64,000 nucleotides of DNA from Candidatus Minthosoma equi (GCA_018064885.1 JAGHUI010000008.1:52094-116093), one strand, 5' to 3'. Positions 42,924 through 53,004 are shown, counted from the stretch's first letter. Translations and numbers: made by a program. The notes: generated by a model from the letters alone, not told the origin.

Positions 42924-43506
42924 TGTCTTCCTTAATTGGATTTACTGAATTGACAGTCTTTTTTATTGTCTTATCAACTACTGGCTTCAATCCATACATT
43001 GGTTCTTCACCATTTGCTATTTCAGTTGAATCAGTAACAATAAGAACATTTGGCACAATAACCTGTGTCGTATGCTTGAACTTATAATATACTGCAGGAC
43101 GCTCACTCAACTTCTGAGGCTTGAAACCACAGTTACTTCCAATGAAATCAAAAAAATTGAAAGCAAAACTCATAATGATTGAGTAGCTGACCACGCCAAT
43201 GGCTGCACCAATTGCACGGTTCACCCAGTTCAATTTCAGTTTCTTGAAGAAATCTGTAATGAACGCAGCAAGCCAACCTAAAGCAATAGGCACAACAATG
43301 ACAATGAGGATGAAAGCTGTGATATTGCCAAAGTCCTCACTTGCCCCTGTCTTAGATGCAAGGAAATCGCCAAAGCGCTCATACACTGTTGCAGCGATGA
43401 GAAGTCCTAAGCCAACACCTAAAAAGTTAGCAATCTGTTTGAATGCCCCCTGCTTGAAGCCGATTATGGCTCCAACCAGGAGGACGATACAAATTAGTAT
43501 TTCCAT
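42916..43506 (-). CDS. CvpA-family membrane protein
   Basis: 196 residues with four hydrophobic segments in the first 130 (IALGWLAAF near 78 among them), beginning [20 protein letters not shown], the CvpA signature [11 protein letters not shown]. The polar C-terminal tail (about 130-196) is specific to this group. CvpA is named for colicin V production; the basic role is unclear, and in other bacteria it affects envelope stress. Sits between infB and sufB. Confidence 0.82.
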   Translation of the reverse strand: MEILICIVLLVGAIIGFKQGAFKQIANFLGVGLGLLIAATVYERFGDFLASKTGASEDFGNITAFILIVIVVPIALGWLAAFITDFFKKLKLNWVNRAIGAAIGVVSYSIIMSFAFNFFDFIGSNCGFKPQKLSERPAVYYKFKHTTQVIVPNVLIVTDSTEIANGEEPMYGLKPVVDKTIKKTVNSVNPIKEDNE

Positions 43507-43524
43507 TAATTATATAATATGTGC

Positions 43525-46488
43525 TTACAGTTTAGCCTTAACCTCTACCTCTGTGTATGTCTCAAGAACATCGCCTTCGCGGATGTCATTGAAGTTTACG
43601 ATAGAGATACCGCACTCAAAGTCGCGTCCAACTTCCTTGACATCGTCCTTGAAGCGCTTGAGTGCAAGGATTTCGCCTGTGTGAACTACGATACCATCGC
43701 GAACGACACGGATCTTGTCTGAACGGTGAACCTTTCCTTCTGTAACCCAGCATCCTGCAACAGTACCGACCTTTGTGATGCGGTAAACCTGACGAACATC
43801 GACCTGAGCTGTAACCTCCTCCTTGAGAGTTGGTGCAAGCATGCCTTCCATGGCATCCTTAACCTCTTCGATGGCATCATAGATGATTGAGTAAAGACGG
43901 ATATCTACTCCATACTGCTCAGCAAGTCTTCTTGCTGCTGCTGAAGGACGAACCTGGAAACCAATGATGATTACATTATCAGAAGCATGTGCAAGTTCAA
44001 TATCGTTCTCAGAAATCTGACCTACAGCCTTGTGGATTACGTTAACCTGAATCTTCTCTGTAGAGAGCTTGATGAGAGAGTCTGAAAGCGCCTCGATTGA
44101 ACCGTCCACGTCACCCTTAACGATGAGGTTAAGTTCCTGGAAGTCACCAAGTGCGATACGGCGACCAATTTCATCAAGAGTAAGACGTGTCTGAGTACGC
44201 AAGCTCTGCTCACGCTTCAACTGTTCACGCTTATTACAGATCTCACGAGCTTCCTGCTCTGTATCCATAACATGGAAAGAGTCACCGGCTGTTGGAGCAC
44301 CATTAAGACCAAGGATAACAGCTGGCTCTGCAGGAAGTGCGCGCTCAATACGAGTGCCACGCTCATTGAACATAGCCTTGATTCTTCCGTAGTGAGTACC
44401 AGCAAGAACAACATCGCCCTGCTTCAATGTACCATTCTGACAAAGCACAGTAGCAACATAACCACGTCCCTTATCAAGAGTAGATTCGATGATAGAACCT
44501 GTAGCCTTTCTATTTGGATTAGCCTTAAGTTCAAGCATTTCTGCCTCAAGGAGAACCTTATCCATAAGTTCGTCAATACCAATACCCTTCTTTGCTGAGA
44601 TTTCCTGGCACTGGTACTTACCGCCCCAGTCTTCCACAAGAAGGTTCATTGTAGAGAGCTGTTCTTTGATCTTCTCAGGATTAGCTCCTGGTTTGTCTAT
44701 CTTATTGATAGCAAACACCATTGGAACGCCTGCAGCCTGTGCATGAGCGATAGCCTCCTTTGTCTGTGGCATGATAGCATCGTCGGCAGCTACAATGATG
44801 ATAGCAATATCGGTAACCTGAGCACCACGGGCACGCATGGCAGTAAATGCCTCGTGACCTGGAGTATCGAGGAATGTGATTCTTCTGCCATCTTTCATCT
44901 TAACATTGTATGCACCAATGTGCTGAGTGATACCACCAGCCTCACCAGCGATGACGTTTGTATTGCGGATGTAGTCAAGAAGAGAAGTCTTACCGTGGTC
45001 AACGTGACCCATCACGGTAATGATTGGAGCGCGTGACTCAAGATCTTCCTCAGAATCGGCAACCTCTTCAATCGCATTGCTTACTTCCTCAGAAACATAG
45101 CTTGTTGTGAAGCCAAATTCTTCAGCAACGATGTTGATTGTCTCTGCATCCAAACGCTGGTTGATACTTACCATCATACCGATAGACATACATGTACTGA
45201 TAACCTGAGTTACAGATACATCCATCATTGTGGCAAGTTCACTTACTGTTACGAATTCAGTCAGCTTGAGAACCTTGCTCTCTGCATCTTCCATCATCTC
45301 CTCCTCGGCCATACGGTCGTGGATGGCATTACGCTTTTCCTTGCGGTACTTAACACCCTTCTTCTCCTGCTTTGCTGTGAGACGAGCAAGTGTTTCCTTT
45401 ACCTGCTTTGCAACTTCCTCTTCAGTAAGCTCCTGAGGCTTAACTGGCTGCTTATTCTTCTTATTCTTCTTGCCCTGGCCTTGCTGATTCTGGTTCTGCT
45501 GGTTCTGCTTGCCCTTCTGCTGGTTCTGTCCTGGCTGATTTGGCTTGCCATTATTACCACCATTGCCATTATTCTGCTTCTTGCCCTGCTGACCATTATT
45601 CTGCTTAGCAGCAGCATCAATGTCAACCTTATTATTATTGATACGGTTGCGCTTTTTCTTATTGCCTTGACCATTAGCACCTTGACCGCCCTGCTGTCCG
45701 TTAGCGCCTTGAGCATTCTGACCATTAGCACCAGACTTCTGCTGGTTCTGTGCCTGCTGCTTTTGTTTCTGTTCCTTCTTGCGCTCAGCCTTTGACTTGC
45801 GGTCAGGACGAGTCTTGCTGTTGAGAGAAGAAAGATCGATGAAACCTACCTGCTTGAACTGAACGCCAGCCTCGGCAGGAGCTGCAAGACGATAAACGCC
45901 ATTCTCATCCTGTTCCAGACGATCAGCAGGAGTCTGCTTTGCTGGCTTTTCCTTTGCTGAAGCATTCTCTTTCTGTGCTGGAGCCTCTGCCTTAACGTTC
46001 TCCTTTGCTGGTGCTTGTGCAGCCTTTGGCTGTTCAACAGGAGCATTTACTTTTGCAGGTTCAGGATTTGCAGGAGTCTCAACCTCAGCCTTTTCCTGCT
46101 TTGGAGTTTCAGCAACAGGCTGCTGCTTTGGTTCAGGCTTTGCTGGAGCAGCCTTCATATCGTTGATATTGCCAACAATCTTAAACTGCTGTTTTTTTGC
46201 TTCCTGACGCTCTTTCTCAAGACGTTCCTTTTCCTGCTTGAGAGCTTCCTGACGCTCCTTCTTTTCCTGCTGTTCCTTTTCCTTCTGTTTCTGGATATTC
46301 TGCTTTGTTTCAACATTCAGTTTCTTGTCCTCGCCGAACTCCTTGACAAGCAGGCTGTACTGCTCATCGCTGATCTTTGCGTTAGGACTTGCATCCTGCA
46401 ATGCTGCACCCTTCTTTGTGAGGAAATCTGCTACGGTGTTGATTCCCACATTGAGTTCTTTTAATGCTTTATTTAGTCTTACTGCCAT
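43525..46488 (-). CDS. infB: Translation initiation factor IF-2
   Basis: 987 residues. GTPase that brings initiator tRNA to the ribosome. N-terminal IF2_N-like region (1-60), then about 330 residues of low-complexity Gln/Lys/Asn/Ala sequence, then the G-domain: [25 protein letters not shown] segment ([18 protein letters not shown]), [19 protein letters not shown]-terminal domains end in VEVKAKL. Long frames on the plus strand over the low-complexity region are antisense shadows. Follows nusA by 88 bases. Confidence 0.96.
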   Translation of the reverse strand: MAVRLNKALKELNVGINTVADFLTKKGAALQDASPNAKISDEQYSLLVKEFGEDKKLNVETKQNIQKQKEKEQQEKKERQEALKQEKERLEKERQEAKKQQFKIVGNINDMKAAPAKPEPKQQPVAETPKQEKAEVETPANPEPAKVNAPVEQPKAAQAPAKENVKAEAPAQKENASAKEKPAKQTPADRLEQDENGVYRLAAPAEAGVQFKQVGFIDLSSLNSKTRPDRKSKAERKKEQKQKQQAQNQQKSGANGQNAQGANGQQGGQGANGQGNKKKRNRINNNKVDIDAAAKQNNGQQGKKQNNGNGGNNGKPNQPGQNQQKGKQNQQNQNQQGQGKKNKKNKQPVKPQELTEEEVAKQVKETLARLTAKQEKKGVKYRKEKRNAIHDRMAEEEMMEDAESKVLKLTEFVTVSELATMMDVSVTQVISTCMSIGMMVSINQRLDAETINIVAEEFGFTTSYVSEEVSNAIEEVADSEEDLESRAPIITVMGHVDHGKTSLLDYIRNTNVIAGEAGGITQHIGAYNVKMKDGRRITFLDTPGHEAFTAMRARGAQVTDIAIIIVAADDAIMPQTKEAIAHAQAAGVPMVFAINKIDKPGANPEKIKEQLSTMNLLVEDWGGKYQCQEISAKKGIGIDELMDKVLLEAEMLELKANPNRKATGSIIESTLDKGRGYVATVLCQNGTLKQGDVVLAGTHYGRIKAMFNERGTRIERALPAEPAVILGLNGAPTAGDSFHVMDTEQEAREICNKREQLKREQSLRTQTRLTLDEIGRRIALGDFQELNLIVKGDVDGSIEALSDSLIKLSTEKIQVNVIHKAVGQISENDIELAHASDNVIIIGFQVRPSAAARRLAEQYGVDIRLYSIIYDAIEEVKDAMEGMLAPTLKEEVTAQVDVRQVYRITKVGTVAGCWVTEGKVHRSDKIRVVRDGIVVHTGEILALKRFKDDVKEVGRDFECGISIVNFNDIREGDVLETYTEVEVKAKL

Positions 46489-46576
46489 ATTTCGTTAAAA
46501 TTAAAAATTAAAAGGTTAAATTAAAAATTCCCGAACTTGCAGCCATTATGCCGCACCCAATTAATCTTTAATTTTA

Positions 46577-47839
46577 CTATTGTTCAAATTCAGCGCGAAG
46601 AATTTCAAGAACCTCATCTACTGTATCTTCCTCAAGGTCTGCCTTGTCAACAAGCATCTGACGTGGAGCATCGAGAACGCTCTTAGCTGTCTCAAGACCA
46701 ATGCCCTTGATAGCTTCAATGATCCATTCTTCAATTTCGTCCTTGAACTCATCGAGATAGATATCCTCCTCGTCTGGTTCCTCGCCGTTAAGTTCACGGA
46801 ATACGTCGATTGTGTAACCAGTAAGCATACTTGCAAGCTTAATGTTGTGACCATTCTTACCGATTGCAAGACTCACCTGATCTGGCTGCAAATAAACCTC
46901 AGCCTTCTTTGTTTCATCATTAAGAGTGATAGAAGAGATGACTGCTGGGCTCAATGCACGCTGGATGAAGAGCTTAACATTGTTTGTAAAGTTGATGACA
47001 TCAATGTTTTCGTTGTGAAGCTCACGAACGATGCCATGAATACGGCTACCCTTAACGCCGACACAAGCACCGACGGGATCGATGCGCTCGTTGTAGCTCT
47101 CTACTGCAATCTTAGCACGCTCACCAGGGATACGAGCAATCTTATGAACTGTGATAAGTCCATCGTTGATTTCAGGAACTTCCTGTTCCAAAAGTCTCTG
47201 AAGGAACTCAGGTGCAGTACGGCTAAGGATGATCTTAGGATTGTTGTTCAGGTTGTCAACACGAAGCACAACGGCACGTGCAGTCTCGCCTTTGCGGAAG
47301 AAATCGCCAGGAATCTGCTCATTCTTTGGAAGAAGAAGCTCATTACCCTCATCGTCCAAGAGAAGCATCTCGCGCTTCCAGATTTGATAAACCTCACCGC
47401 TGATGATAGTTCCCACCTTATCCTTATACTTGTTGTAAAGAGTGTCATGCTCAAGGTCAAGGATCTTGCTTGCCATAGTCTGGCGGAGAGTAAGGATAGC
47501 GCGGCGGCCGAACTTTGCAAAATCTATCTTTTCTGACACTTCCTCGCCAACCTCATAATCGTTATCAATCTTCTGAGCCTCAGAAAGACAAATTTCTGCG
47601 TTGTCATTCTCAACAGCTCCATCCTCAACAACCACACGATTGCGGTAGATTTCGAAGTCACCCTTGTCAGGGTTAACGATTACGTCGAAGTTCTCATCGC
47701 TTCCGTATGTCTTCTGAAGCACGCTGCGGAAGCTGTCCTCAAGAACACTCACCAGAGTAGTTCTGTCAATGTTTTTTGTTTCCTTGAAATCCTTAAAGGT
47801 GTCAATCAAGTTAACCTGTTCAATGTTTTTCTTTGCCAT
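46577..47839 (-). CDS. nusA: Transcription termination/antitermination factor NusA
   Basis: 420 residues from ATG 47839 (MAKKNIEQVNLIDTFKDF); a longer frame from 47881 adds 14 residues without homology. N-terminal RNA-polymerase-binding part (1-130), S1 domain (about 130-205, GTIISGEVYQIWKREMLL), then two KH domains (GVKGSRIHGIVRELHNENID; SLAIGKNGHNIKLASMLTGY). Short acidic tail (EPDEEDIYLDEFKDEIEEW) and helices. Between rimP and infB as in most bacteria. Confidence 0.94.
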   Translation of the reverse strand: MAKKNIEQVNLIDTFKDFKETKNIDRTTLVSVLEDSFRSVLQKTYGSDENFDVIVNPDKGDFEIYRNRVVVEDGAVENDNAEICLSEAQKIDNDYEVGEEVSEKIDFAKFGRRAILTLRQTMASKILDLEHDTLYNKYKDKVGTIISGEVYQIWKREMLLLDDEGNELLLPKNEQIPGDFFRKGETARAVVLRVDNLNNNPKIILSRTAPEFLQRLLEQEVPEINDGLITVHKIARIPGERAKIAVESYNERIDPVGACVGVKGSRIHGIVRELHNENIDVINFTNNVKLFIQRALSPAVISSITLNDETKKAEVYLQPDQVSLAIGKNGHNIKLASMLTGYTIDVFRELNGEEPDEEDIYLDEFKDEIEEWIIEAIKGIGLETAKSVLDAPRQMLVDKADLEEDTVDEVLEILRAEFEQ

Positions 47840-47903
47840 TTTATTTAGTTTTAGTTTATTTTCATTAGAATCACGCCTCACACGAAGAGGTCAGCAAGCG
47901 GCA

Positions 47904-48371
47904 TCATTTGAAGTCAATGATATTCTTAACCCACTTAACATCATCATAGCCGAAAGACTTCTCCACCTCCACAATCTGCGGACGCTTCTTGCCTTCAATC
48001 TTTTGCTTCTCTTCAACAACAACCACAAAACCATTCTCATCTGCGCTCTTGAGGAATCCTTCCATCTTCTTTCCATCCTGAGTCAGCAGTTCGACATCGT
48101 AACCAACAGAATTTATGTACTGCTGAAGCACCTTGAACGGCTGACCGATGCCGGCAGAACCCACTTCAAGCTCAAAGTCCTCTACATCGCGGTCAAAATG
48201 CTCCTCGATGAACTTGCTAAGCTCGCAGCAGTCCTCAATCCAAACGCCATCCTTGTGGTCAATTTCCACAGTGATCTTATTCTGGTTGTCCACATTGACA
48301 TCAACTAGGAAATACTCCTTGCCGTTCAACCATTCGCCAACCAAATCTTTCACTTTGCTTTTGTCAATCAT
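47904..48371 (-). CDS. rimP: Ribosome maturation factor RimP
   Basis: 155 residues, needed for 30S assembly. First domain has NGKEYFLVDVNVDNQNKITVEI and DRDVEDFELEVGSAGIGQPFK, the second VEEKQKIEGKKRP. Fits the rimP-nusA-infB order found in many phyla. A T-tailed hairpin lies in its leader at 48421-48447. Confidence 0.9.
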   Translation of the reverse strand: MIDKSKVKDLVGEWLNGKEYFLVDVNVDNQNKITVEIDHKDGVWIEDCCELSKFIEEHFDRDVEDFELEVGSAGIGQPFKVLQQYINSVGYDVELLTQDGKKMEGFLKSADENGFVVVVEEKQKIEGKKRPQIVEVEKSFGYDDVKWVKNIIDFK

Positions 48372-48420
48372 AAATGAATTTTCTATTGTTATTTATGTGA
48401 TACGTCAGTTTACAAACATT

Positions 48421-48447
48421 AAAAAGAGGGAACTTTGCAGTCCCCTC
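48421..48447 (-). terminator. Leader hairpin with T-tail before rimP (possible attenuator)
   Basis: On the minus strand gaggggact-gcaa-agttccctc forms a nine-base stem with a GNRA loop, followed by five T. It lies between the promoter box (48463) and the rimP ATG (48371), so it could end transcription early. Confidence 0.6.
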
Positions 48448-48462
48448 ATTCTTTTTCTGGTG

Positions 48463-48470
48463 CAAATGTA
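48463..48470 (-). promoter_or_regulatory. -7 box for rimP-nusA-infB operon
   Basis: Minus-strand tacatttg, 92 bases before the rimP ATG, leaving room for the leader hairpin. Confidence 0.6.
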
Positions 48471-48609
48471 GTCATTTTTTCGCATATAAACCAAATTTCT
48501 CACCACTAATTTGCTTTATTTTATATATAATGTGTATAATCACATCAACAAAGACAACATTTTACACGTTTTTTATCACATTTTTAGAAAACAATTAAAA
48601 TAATATCAC

Positions 48610-48617
48610 TAATTTTG
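48610..48617 (+). promoter_or_regulatory. -7 box for the VTC cluster
   Basis: taattttg, 25 bases before the ATG at 48642, fits TAnnTTTG. Confidence 0.5.
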
Positions 48618-48641
48618 TACCCGATTTTATAAACCTAAACA

Positions 48642-49433
48642 ATGCAAGATACCGACAATGAGATTCAGAAACTGCTCAATTCGATGACACCCATCACTCT
48701 TGAGCAGATGTCAGACATACGCCTGATGAATCGCCTCGATACCAAATATGTGGCATCGAAGGCACAGCTTTTGCAGCTACTTGGTCTGGTTCAGGACAAA
48801 TATTATGTCCAGGAAACTCTCAGCAATCGTATCATACCATATCTGACCACTTATTACGACACAGCCAACCACCTCATGTACACCATGCACCATAACAAGA
48901 GGGCACGACGCATGAAGGTGAGGGTGCGCACATATGTTCAGAGCAACGACACGTTCCTTGAGGTTAAGAACAAGAACAATCATGGACGCACAAAGAAAAA
49001 GCGTATCTCCGTGCCTTCCCAGGATGATTTCCGCAAAACGGAAGGAGCCACAGAGCTGGTGATGCGCAAAACAGGTCTTCATCTTGACAATCTGAATGCT
49101 GTGGTACGCAACAAGTTCGACCGAGTGACACTGGTAAACAAAGGCAAGACCGAGCGACTGACCATCGACTTCAACATTTCATTTCACAATTTCGAGACAA
49201 GCAATGACCACGGCACAGATCAGCTGGTAATCATCGAGTTGAAGCGAGATGGAAACGTATTCTCTCCTGTGTGCAACCTGCTTCGCGACATACATGTGCA
49301 TCCTACAGGCTTCTCGAAATGCTGCATTGGGATGGCACTCACAGACACGTCCCTGAAGCAAAACAACTTTAAGCCAAAGCTGAGAAAGTTAGAGAAAATA
49401 AACGGACGGCATTTCATCGATCATGAACTTTAG
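48642..49433 (+). CDS. VTC-domain (polyphosphate polymerase-like) protein
   Basis: 263 residues. The VTC-domain catalytic tunnel is recognisable from RLDTKYVASKAQLLQLL, YYDTANHLMYTMHHNK, KVRVRTYVQSNDTFLEVKNK, RISVPSQDD and a late VIIELKRDGN, with paired Arg, Lys and Glu on strands. In yeast Vtc4 this domain makes polyphosphate from ATP. Bacterial members occur with DUF4956 and carbohydrate-binding proteins. No membrane segment, so cytoplasmic and probably attached to the neighbouring membrane protein. Polymer identity unproved. Confidence 0.82.
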   Translation: MQDTDNEIQKLLNSMTPITLEQMSDIRLMNRLDTKYVASKAQLLQLLGLVQDKYYVQETLSNRIIPYLTTYYDTANHLMYTMHHNKRARRMKVRVRTYVQSNDTFLEVKNKNNHGRTKKKRISVPSQDDFRKTEGATELVMRKTGLHLDNLNAVVRNKFDRVTLVNKGKTERLTIDFNISFHNFETSNDHGTDQLVIIELKRDGNVFSPVCNLLRDIHVHPTGFSKCCIGMALTDTSLKQNNFKPKLRKLEKINGRHFIDHEL

Positions 49434-49508
49434 GCGATGACAGCATTCATAACTTTTCACAAATAACAACCAATTTATAAATCCACGCAACTAAAACCTA
49501 ACTAAATA

Positions 49509-50207
49509 ATGGACGCAATTAACGATTTTCTCGCAGTACTCTCAAGCGACACATGTCGAATACTCGACCTGTTTCTTCGCTTGACCATCAACACAACATT
49601 CATCATTATCATTGCACGCTGCTTCTATTTCCCAAAGGCGCGTCGCAAGGATTTCTTCTTCACTTACATCCTTGTAGGCTTCTGCATTTTCATGCTCATT
49701 CACCTTATGGGCGATGCAAAGATCAAGACAGGTATCGCAATGGGACTCTTTGCCATATTCTGCATCATGCGCTATCGCACTGAGTCTGTGCCAATTCGTG
49801 AGATGACCTACCTCTTCCTCGTCATTTCACTTGCTGCCATCAATGGTCTTGCTTGGTCAGCAGATATCAGTCCTAAGCACCCTGAATTTGCAGGTCCTCT
49901 CATGACCAGCATGGGCGAGCTCATCCTAACCGACCTTGTGTTTGTAGCAGGCGTTTGGATTGCCGAAGCAAACAGGCTTGTCAAGAGCCTTTCTTCCAAG
50001 TATGTGAAGTACGACAAGATAGACCTCATCAAACCAGACCGCCGCGAAGAACTCATTGCCGACCTCAAAGAGCGTACAGGTCTTGACATCACAAACGTGG
50101 CAATCGGTTCAATCGACTTCCTTAAGGACATGGCACTCATCAAGATATACTACAACACAGAGGAAGAGGACGAATCTGTGAAGAAAATGCCAAAGGAATA
50201 TGAATAA
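49509..50207 (+). CDS. DUF4956 membrane protein
   Basis: 232 residues. Four hydrophobic segments (about 25-42, 51-67, 73-85, 100-118) with MRYRTESVPIREMTYLF between, then a cytoplasmic domain with YDKIDLIKPDRREELIADL and LDITNVAIGSIDFLKDMALIK. DUF4956 genes are often next to VTC-domain genes. Overlaps the next gene by eight bases. Probably a transmembrane partner of the VTC protein, by genome context only. Confidence 0.83.
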   Translation: MDAINDFLAVLSSDTCRILDLFLRLTINTTFIIIIARCFYFPKARRKDFFFTYILVGFCIFMLIHLMGDAKIKTGIAMGLFAIFCIMRYRTESVPIREMTYLFLVISLAAINGLAWSADISPKHPEFAGPLMTSMGELILTDLVFVAGVWIAEANRLVKSLSSKYVKYDKIDLIKPDRREELIADLKERTGLDITNVAIGSIDFLKDMALIKIYYNTEEEDESVKKMPKEYE

Positions 50208-51048
50208 GTTCGGACGTCTTTCCATATTATCAGCTATTTGTCTCTCGACTCTGAGTGCTAATTCTCAGAACAAGAGTGACTTCGGCATGGATTTCAATCT
50301 TGGAGCTGAGAAGAAAATCTGCAATGGAGTGAACTTCTCGCTTGATGCAGAAGCACGTACCCAAGACAACACCAGCAAGATTGAGCGATGGGCTGTCGGA
50401 GGTGCATTCGGCATCAAACTCTACAACACCAAGAAGTTCGACATCAAAACCACCATCGGTTGGGAAATGATATGGCAGAACCGTCTGGCAGAATGCAAGG
50501 ACAAGTATGACACAGAAACTCAATTCATTGGCGGCACTCCTACAGAAGTGACATACCTTTCTGGCTATAACTGCACAGAGCATTATTGGCGACGCCGTCA
50601 CCGCGGAAGCATCGGATTGGCAGCCTCATACAAGCCTTCTAAACGCTGGAGTTTCTCTCTCAAGGAAACATACCAGTATAACCACTACTGCAAGGCAAGT
50701 ACAAGCACCGATCGCTACCGTCTTGAAGATGACGAAGATCCAACATCAGCCATCATCTACCAAGATACAAATAACAAGAATGTTAGGGCAAAGGACCGAA
50801 GCATTCTCCGTTCTAAACTTACAGCACAGTACAACATAAAGCACTCTATCTTAGAGCCATACGCTTCCGTTGATTATGGCTGCGGCCTCAACTACAGCAC
50901 AAGCAAATGGAAGTTCACAGCCGGTACTGACATCAAAATCAACAAGCAAAGCGCCATCGATATCTTCTACCGCTATCAAACAGAGAATGACGACGATGAG
51001 CCAGACGGAAACCTTCTCGGATTCGGATATAAAATAAAACTCAAATAG
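50200..51048 (+). CDS. DUF2490 outer-membrane beta-barrel protein
   Basis: 282 residues with signal peptide (MNKFGRLSILSAICLSTLSA). Alternating strands, many aromatic residues, for example WALGGAFGIKL-like WAVGGAFGIKLYN and YQYNHYCKAS, ending GNLLGFGYKIKLK, a barrel-type C-terminus. DUF2490 family, function unknown. Gene 3 of the VTC cluster with an eight-base overlap, so likely part of one pathway that exports or decorates a surface polymer (inference). Confidence 0.78.
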   Translation: MNKFGRLSILSAICLSTLSANSQNKSDFGMDFNLGAEKKICNGVNFSLDAEARTQDNTSKIERWAVGGAFGIKLYNTKKFDIKTTIGWEMIWQNRLAECKDKYDTETQFIGGTPTEVTYLSGYNCTEHYWRRRHRGSIGLAASYKPSKRWSFSLKETYQYNHYCKASTSTDRYRLEDDEDPTSAIIYQDTNNKNVRAKDRSILRSKLTAQYNIKHSILEPYASVDYGCGLNYSTSKWKFTAGTDIKINKQSAIDIFYRYQTENDDDEPDGNLLGFGYKIKLK

Positions 51049-51057
51049 ATTATATTT

Positions 51058-51444
51058 ATGAATAGGATAATGACTTTCGCTGCAGCCATCATACTCAGCA
51101 TAGCAGCATCAGCAGAGGATTTCAGCCTCTACTATACAACAGCAACCGCACAGAAGAATGAGATTGCTCCAGTAGCTCAGCTTCAGAAAATCACATTCGA
51201 AAATGGAAATGTTGTCGCTACCCTCAAGGACGGCACAAAGAAAACTACAGCTATTGCCGACATCAGCAAGCTTTTCTTCTCTTCAGATTCAGGCACAAGC
51301 ATCGCAGAAGTGAAGGAAGAGACAGCAAAGGTTAAGAAGGGAGTTTACGACCTTACTGGCCGCAAGCTCAACATTGATATCAAGTCAGACAAGCTCCCTA
51401 AAGGCATCTATATTGTTGACGGAGAAAAGATTCAGGTAAAATAA
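51058..51444 (+). CDS. Small exported protein with YDLTGRK tail
   Basis: 128 residues. Signal peptide MNRIMTFAAAIILSIAASAED, a strand-rich middle (QLQKITFENGNVVATLKDG) and the tail YDLTGRKLN ... PKGIYIVDGEKIQVK, the same C-terminal module that ends the glycosidase at 26530 and many Prevotella exported proteins. Nine bases after the DUF2490 gene. Function unknown. Confidence 0.75.
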   Translation: MNRIMTFAAAIILSIAASAEDFSLYYTTATAQKNEIAPVAQLQKITFENGNVVATLKDGTKKTTAIADISKLFFSSDSGTSIAEVKEETAKVKKGVYDLTGRKLNIDIKSDKLPKGIYIVDGEKIQVK

Positions 51445-51463
51445 CATTTTTCAAATAATAAGC

Positions 51464-52627
51464 ATGAAGAAATTTCTACTAACATCAATCATAGCACTTC
51501 TTGCAGCTGTTTCCGTTTCTGCACAAAGCGTTTACATTTGCAAGGATGGCAATTACACAAAGTACGAGTTAACCGCAGATTTTGACATTACGTCATACAT
51601 CAACAAATGCGACTCTATCGTATTCTCCGAGCCACAGATGGACGATGCTGTAAACATTGTGTATTCTGGCACAACAGCAAAGGTTACTATTCCATCTTCT
51701 GCAACAGGAGTCACTTGCACTTCAGGCACAAGCAGCGATGTTGTCATCAGCTGCACAAATGTGAAAGATGAAATCACATACAAAGTTAGCGGCACAAGCG
51801 AAAACGGATCGCTGACTATCAGCGGCGAGTACAAGATGACCGTCGTTCTCAATGGTGCCAACATCACATCTTCCAAGGGTGCAGCTATTGATATTCAGTG
51901 CGGTAAACGCATTGCAGTAGTTCTTGCCGAAGGAACAGAAAACAATCTCGTCGATGCGGCTTCTGGCAGTCAGAAAGCCTGCCTTTACACTAAGGGACAC
52001 TTTGAGTTTGAGGGTGCTGGAACATTGAATGTCACAGGCAATGCAAGCCACGCAATCGCATCAAAGGAATACACACAACTGAAGAAGACTGTTGGAGCTA
52101 TCAACATCAAGAAAGCTGCCAACGATGCGTTCCACATCGGTCAGTATTTCCAGATGAATGGAGGTAAAATCAGCATAGACAAGAACACCACAAACGATGG
52201 CATTCAGGCAGAATTAACTTCTGATGCAACTGACGAAAACAACGGTCAGATAATCATCAAGGGCGGCACAATCGACATGGCAATTGCTAATGCTGAAGAT
52301 GCTAAGGGTATAAAGGCTGATGGCGACATAACTATCAGCGGCGGTACCATAAACATTGAAAATAGCAGCAACGGCTCTCGCGGCATCCAGACAGATACAA
52401 ACCTCACCATCAATGCCGACGACAAACCAACAACCATCACAATAAATTCTACTGGTGGCAAGTGTACTGTTGCAGCCGATGCTGATGACCCACATAAGTG
52501 CTACGGCATCAAGATTGATGGTGATCTGACCATTACAGGCGGCAGCACAACCGTAACAGGAAAGAACGTGAAGGTTGGCGGCAAATACACTATCACAGAA
52601 GGAACATTCGACGGAACAATCAAGTAA
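51464..52627 (+). CDS. Carbohydrate-binding domain-containing protein (Cthe_2159-like)
   Basis: 387 residues with signal peptide (MKKFLLTSIIALLAAVSVSA). The core (about 115-385) is a parallel beta-helix-type repeat: GAAIDIQCGKRIAVVLAEGT, ADGDITISGGTINIENSS, KIDGDLTITGGSTTVTG. This matches the Cthe_2159 family, which binds cellulose and pectin-like polymers. In other bacteria this family sits beside VTC and DUF4956 genes, as here. Probably a secreted or surface polymer-binding protein; enzymatic activity unknown. Confidence 0.8.
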   Translation: MKKFLLTSIIALLAAVSVSAQSVYICKDGNYTKYELTADFDITSYINKCDSIVFSEPQMDDAVNIVYSGTTAKVTIPSSATGVTCTSGTSSDVVISCTNVKDEITYKVSGTSENGSLTISGEYKMTVVLNGANITSSKGAAIDIQCGKRIAVVLAEGTENNLVDAASGSQKACLYTKGHFEFEGAGTLNVTGNASHAIASKEYTQLKKTVGAINIKKAANDAFHIGQYFQMNGGKISIDKNTTNDGIQAELTSDATDENNGQIIIKGGTIDMAIANAEDAKGIKADGDITISGGTINIENSSNGSRGIQTDTNLTINADDKPTTITINSTGGKCTVAADADDPHKCYGIKIDGDLTITGGSTTVTGKNVKVGGKYTITEGTFDGTIK

Positions 52628-52664
52628 TAGGTTGTAAATCACAACAAAAGCACATTCAAGAGGC

Positions 52665-52716
52665 GCCCCTCCTCGTCGTATCCAAGTCAATCATACGGCA
52701 AGGAGGGGCTTTTTTT
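52665..52716 (+). terminator. Terminator of the VTC cluster
   Basis: gcccctcct (52665-52673) pairs with aggaggggc (52701-52709), extended by tcgtat/atacgg-type pairing, followed by seven T. Confidence 0.8.
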
Positions 52717-52728
52717 GCTCGTTTTTAT

Positions 52729-52816
52729 CTACATTTCAAACAATGAAACGTATATTTCAAAGAATGAAATGTATATTTCAAACAACGAAACGTACATTTC
52801 AAACAATGAAATGTAG
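52729..52816. repeat. 88-bp array of four 21-bp palindromic units, copy 2
   Basis: Begins ctacatttcaaacaatgaa and ends tgaaatgtag. Same unit, same 88-base length and same end sequences as the array at 13164-13251, though the internal unit order is direct rather than mostly inverted. Confidence 0.8.
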
Positions 52817-52839
52817 CGTAATACGTGCATAAGGAGGAG

Positions 52840-52954
52840 GCAATTGCGAAACATCTGATCTCGCAAATACGTAACAATTAATCTTGCAACCACAAAACGA
52901 TTAACTTTGCAGCCACGAAACAACGGATTTTGCCGTTATGAAACAAGAGGCTTT
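52840..52954. repeat. Five 23-bp degenerate tandem repeats
   Basis: Units of form gcaaccacaaaacgattaact (then tt) recur five times at 23-base spacing, each with gca/gcc start, an aaac core and a tt or ct end. Similar 23-base spacing is seen beside the other palindrome array. Confidence 0.6.
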
Positions 52955-53004
52955 CCTATTATGAGATTTTACGAAATAAATTTGGAGGGAAACGAAAAAC
53001 TAAC

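Larger units (their letters stand above)
48372..48641. other. Divergent rimP / VTC-cluster control region
   Basis: 270 bases containing both promoters, a leader hairpin for rimP and AT-rich sequence. No gene or further repeat seen. Confidence 0.55.

Noticed and set aside
45319..45795. Hydrophobic plus-strand frame of 158 codons over infB
   Set aside because: Antisense of the Gln/Lys/Asn-rich low-complexity part of IF-2; the hydrophobic Leu/Ile runs are an artefact of that composition.
46580..47536. Plus-strand open frame of 318 codons antisense to nusA
   Set aside because: Shadow of the conserved NusA frame; composition is Cys- and Ser-rich without protein-like pattern.
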